From: Rhizophagus prolifer
Taxonomy: Eukaryota > Glomeromycota > Glomeromycetes > Glomerales > Glomeraceae
Reading direction: 5' to 3'
NCBI GenBank assembly: GCA_019425655.1
Contig: NQWY01000018.1
Location: 1-20,275, forward strand
DNA: 20,275 nt
Both the position numbers and the translations under genes were made by a program. Shown piece after piece: positions 18,867 through 20,275 of this stretch. The notes beneath the pieces were generated by a model, which saw only the letters and a list, made by a program, of their open reading frames with translations, had not been told where the DNA came from and made no database searches. Positions within the stretch are counted from its first letter, which is position 1. Each line of letters begins with the position of its first letter.

Positions 18867-19320
18867 AAATTCTCAATCGAATGAAATAGGTTTAGGAAGC
18901 TTAAGATAAGTTGTTTAGCAGGTATAGAACTACTTACATATTAATTTTTATTAAAAGAGCTTTAATATTTGCAAAAGTATGAATATTTTTGTATAAAATT
19001 ACTATGTCGCGTGCGATATATTTTTTTCACTTTTACCGCATTATTTTAATGCTTTTGTTAGATAAAACAAGGCTATAAAGATTAGACAATATTATTTAGC
19101 TGGTGTGGAATTATTTAGATATTAATTTTTATCAAGCTACTGTAGCTAAATATTATGGAGTAGTTAGCATTCTTTACATGTATTTGAAAATTAATTTCTT
19201 TAAAAATAACATTGTTTATTTGTTTTAAATTTAATAAAATTGTGAATAAATGTACTTATCATAAAAAGTAATGAAATAATTTTATCTTTTATAATATCTT
19301 AAAAAAAGTAAATGACAATA
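18867..19320. repeat. AT-rich spacer with a diverged direct repeat
   Basis: About 55 bases at 18908-18962 and 19088-19142 are similar (TTTAGC-GGT-T-GAA and ATATTAATTTTTAT in both), in direct orientation about 180 bases apart. No gene seen. Confidence 0.35.
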
Positions 19321-19495
19321 CGAATATATTTTCTGATTGGTTATATCATGTGATCGTGGCTGTGGCACTTTGGTTGCGCCACCAACCTGGTACACAATAC
19401 GGGCGGCCTTAATTCGTTGTTGTATCAAAATTTTGATGTCACGTGATAACATTGTGTTGAGAAGCTAATCCGTCGGAATCCGCAAACTGCAAGTT
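19321..19495. promoter_or_regulatory. GC-richer block with E-box palindrome and hairpin
   Basis: Contains an inverted CCAAT (ATTGG, 19336-19340), TCATGTGA at 19346-19353, a hairpin GTGGCAC/GCGCCAC (19362-19382, one mismatch) and TCACGTGA at 19439-19446, a CACGTG E-box as bound by bHLH factors. It lies beyond the 3' end of the coiled-coil gene and upstream of the minus-strand fossil, so it may be an old promoter on the minus strand. Confidence 0.3.
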
Positions 19496-20235
19496 TTATT
19501 TTATTTTCGATAATGAATCCATAATACTTTCCATTTTTTGTTCAATTTTATCCATTTTTTCTTCCATTTTTTGTTCAATTTTATTCATTTTTTCTTTAAG
19601 TTCTCGTGTGAGCTCTTCTTTTGTTTGTTTTATTTGCTTCTCTAGTTTATTATCTTGTTTTTTCTTTTTATCTTCCTTGCTATCTTGTTCTTTCTTGCTA
19701 TCTTGTTCTTCCTTACTATCTTGTTCTTTCTTGCTATCTTGTTCTTTCTTGCTATCTTGTTCTTCCTTGCTATCTTGTTCTTCCTCGCTATCTTGTTCTA
19801 TTCCATTATATTTCATAATACGATCTATTTTCTTCTCTAGTTTATTATTTTGTTCTTTCTCATTATTCTGAATACTTTCCATATTTTGATTAAGTTTATC
19901 TATTTTTTCTTTAAGTTCTTGTGCAAGCTCTTCTTTTGTTTGCTTTTTATTATCATTAGTAAGTACTACCAACTCTCTCAATCTCTTACTGATAATTGGA
20001 GGATAGTAATTAAACACAGTCTGTTCATTATCAATTGCATTAATTAATTTACGAATCTCAGTTAGAGGTATGTCATAATAACTTAAAATAGTTAAATAGT
20101 ATGTTAATAACATGCACAAAAATAATATTAGCAGATTATATACAGTATAATTAATACTTACATCCATTCTGGAAACCATATCTTGTTATTACGTTGCCAT
20201 GGTAACATATAAAACAATTCAATCTCCATAATAAT
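19496..20235 (-). CDS. Coiled-coil protein with EQDSKK repeats (5' end beyond window)
   Basis: Model complement(join(19496..20081,20162..20235)), at least two exons, with more upstream possible. The last exon reads IPLTEIRKLINAIDNEQTVF, then a long charged heptad-rich coiled coil (KQTKEELAQELKEKIDKLNQ), seven EQDS-based hexad repeats, and a second coiled coil with repeated MxKIEQKM. The upstream exon reads LFYMLPWQRNNKIWFPEW and joins in phase across an 80-bp intron (GTAAGT donor at 20161, TTTTAAG acceptor at 20082). Reading straight through that intron instead gives a hydrophobic, apparently membrane-spanning N-terminus, which I think is false. A canonical TACTAAC branch point and AAAG acceptor just above 20235 suggest another intron, so ATG 20229 may not be the start. 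Likely a cytosolic oligomeric coiled-coil protein of unknown role. Confidence 0.6.
19674..19799 (-). repeat. Coding 18-bp minisatellite (seven units)
   Basis: Seven consecutive near-identical 18-base units encode the hexad EQDSKK or EQDSKE, EQDSEE. Differences are mostly single bases switching Lys and Glu codons, as expected of a length-variable array. Confidence 0.85.
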
Positions 20236-20261
20236 CTTTAAAAGTAAAATATCAGTTAGTA
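20236..20261 (-). promoter_or_regulatory. Splice branch point and 3' splice site
   Basis: The minus strand has TACTAAC (20255-20261) followed by a T-rich stretch and AAAG ending at 20236. This is the canonical fungal branch-point and acceptor layout for an intron whose upstream exon lies outside the window. Confidence 0.5.
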
Positions 20262-20275
20262 AATAAAGTTGATAT

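Noticed and set aside
19608-20047. Four plus-strand frames opposite the coiled-coil gene
   Set aside because: Mirror readings of the 18-bp repeat and Lys/Glu codons (poly Leu/Phe/Ser); the minus-strand reading with its splice sites explains the DNA.
20084-20140. N-terminal membrane helix of the coiled-coil protein
   Set aside because: Lies within a well-bounded GT-AG intron whose removal joins a better upstream frame in phase.
1-20275. CRISPR arrays, bacterial operons, riboswitches
   Set aside because: No regularly spaced identical repeats and no prokaryotic signals; the gene structure is eukaryotic.

Overview
The window looks like nuclear DNA of a very AT-rich fungus. Evidence: spliceosomal introns of about 60-90 bp with GTRAGT-like donors and AG acceptors, one canonical TACTAAC branch point, multi-exon genes, a nuclear-type tRNA-Asp with a Pol III terminator, and no bacterial ribosome binding sites or operons. 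The high AT content, local small gene families, many decayed gene copies and a retropepsin-like relic would suit an arbuscular mycorrhizal fungus (Glomeromycotina, for example a Rhizophagus relative). That placement is inference from memory and was not searched.

Layout. 1-2100 holds scattered exon-like pieces of a decayed, unrecognised + strand gene. 2722-3198 (-) is an unrecognised 158-aa ORF, and 3490-4115 (-) is a decayed multi-exon gene. 4331-5160 (+) and 5849-7003 (-) are two tail-to-tail copies (A and B) of one gene family; a shorter copy C with an open spliced frame lies at 16810-17162 (+). Copy B is interrupted by a poly(A)-tailed insert. 7060-7412 may be a small two-exon gene.

The best genes sit in the less AT-rich block 8100-10155. 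A four-exon C2H2 zinc-finger gene (+, 285 aa) converges on a three-exon unrecognised gene (-, 157 aa). 10754-10828 (-) is a tRNA-Asp(GTC)-like gene with a 12-nt intron at the canonical site but a shortened D-arm, next to an unexplained GC-richer island.

10830-16800 is mostly AT-rich and gene-poor. It contains a 52-aa arginine-rich microprotein gene at 12805-12963, a decayed inverted copy of that gene at about 16019-16210, and several weak short ORFs or exon scraps.

17660-18866 (-) is a broken retropepsin-like fossil. 19496-20235 (-) is the 3' part of a coiled-coil gene with a six-residue repeat array. Its apparent membrane segment is better explained as an 80-bp intron, and its 5' part runs off the window.

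No pathway links the genes. The two most interesting points are the arginine-rich microprotein with its relic and the odd tRNA-Asp. I did not see a convincing multi-gene new system.
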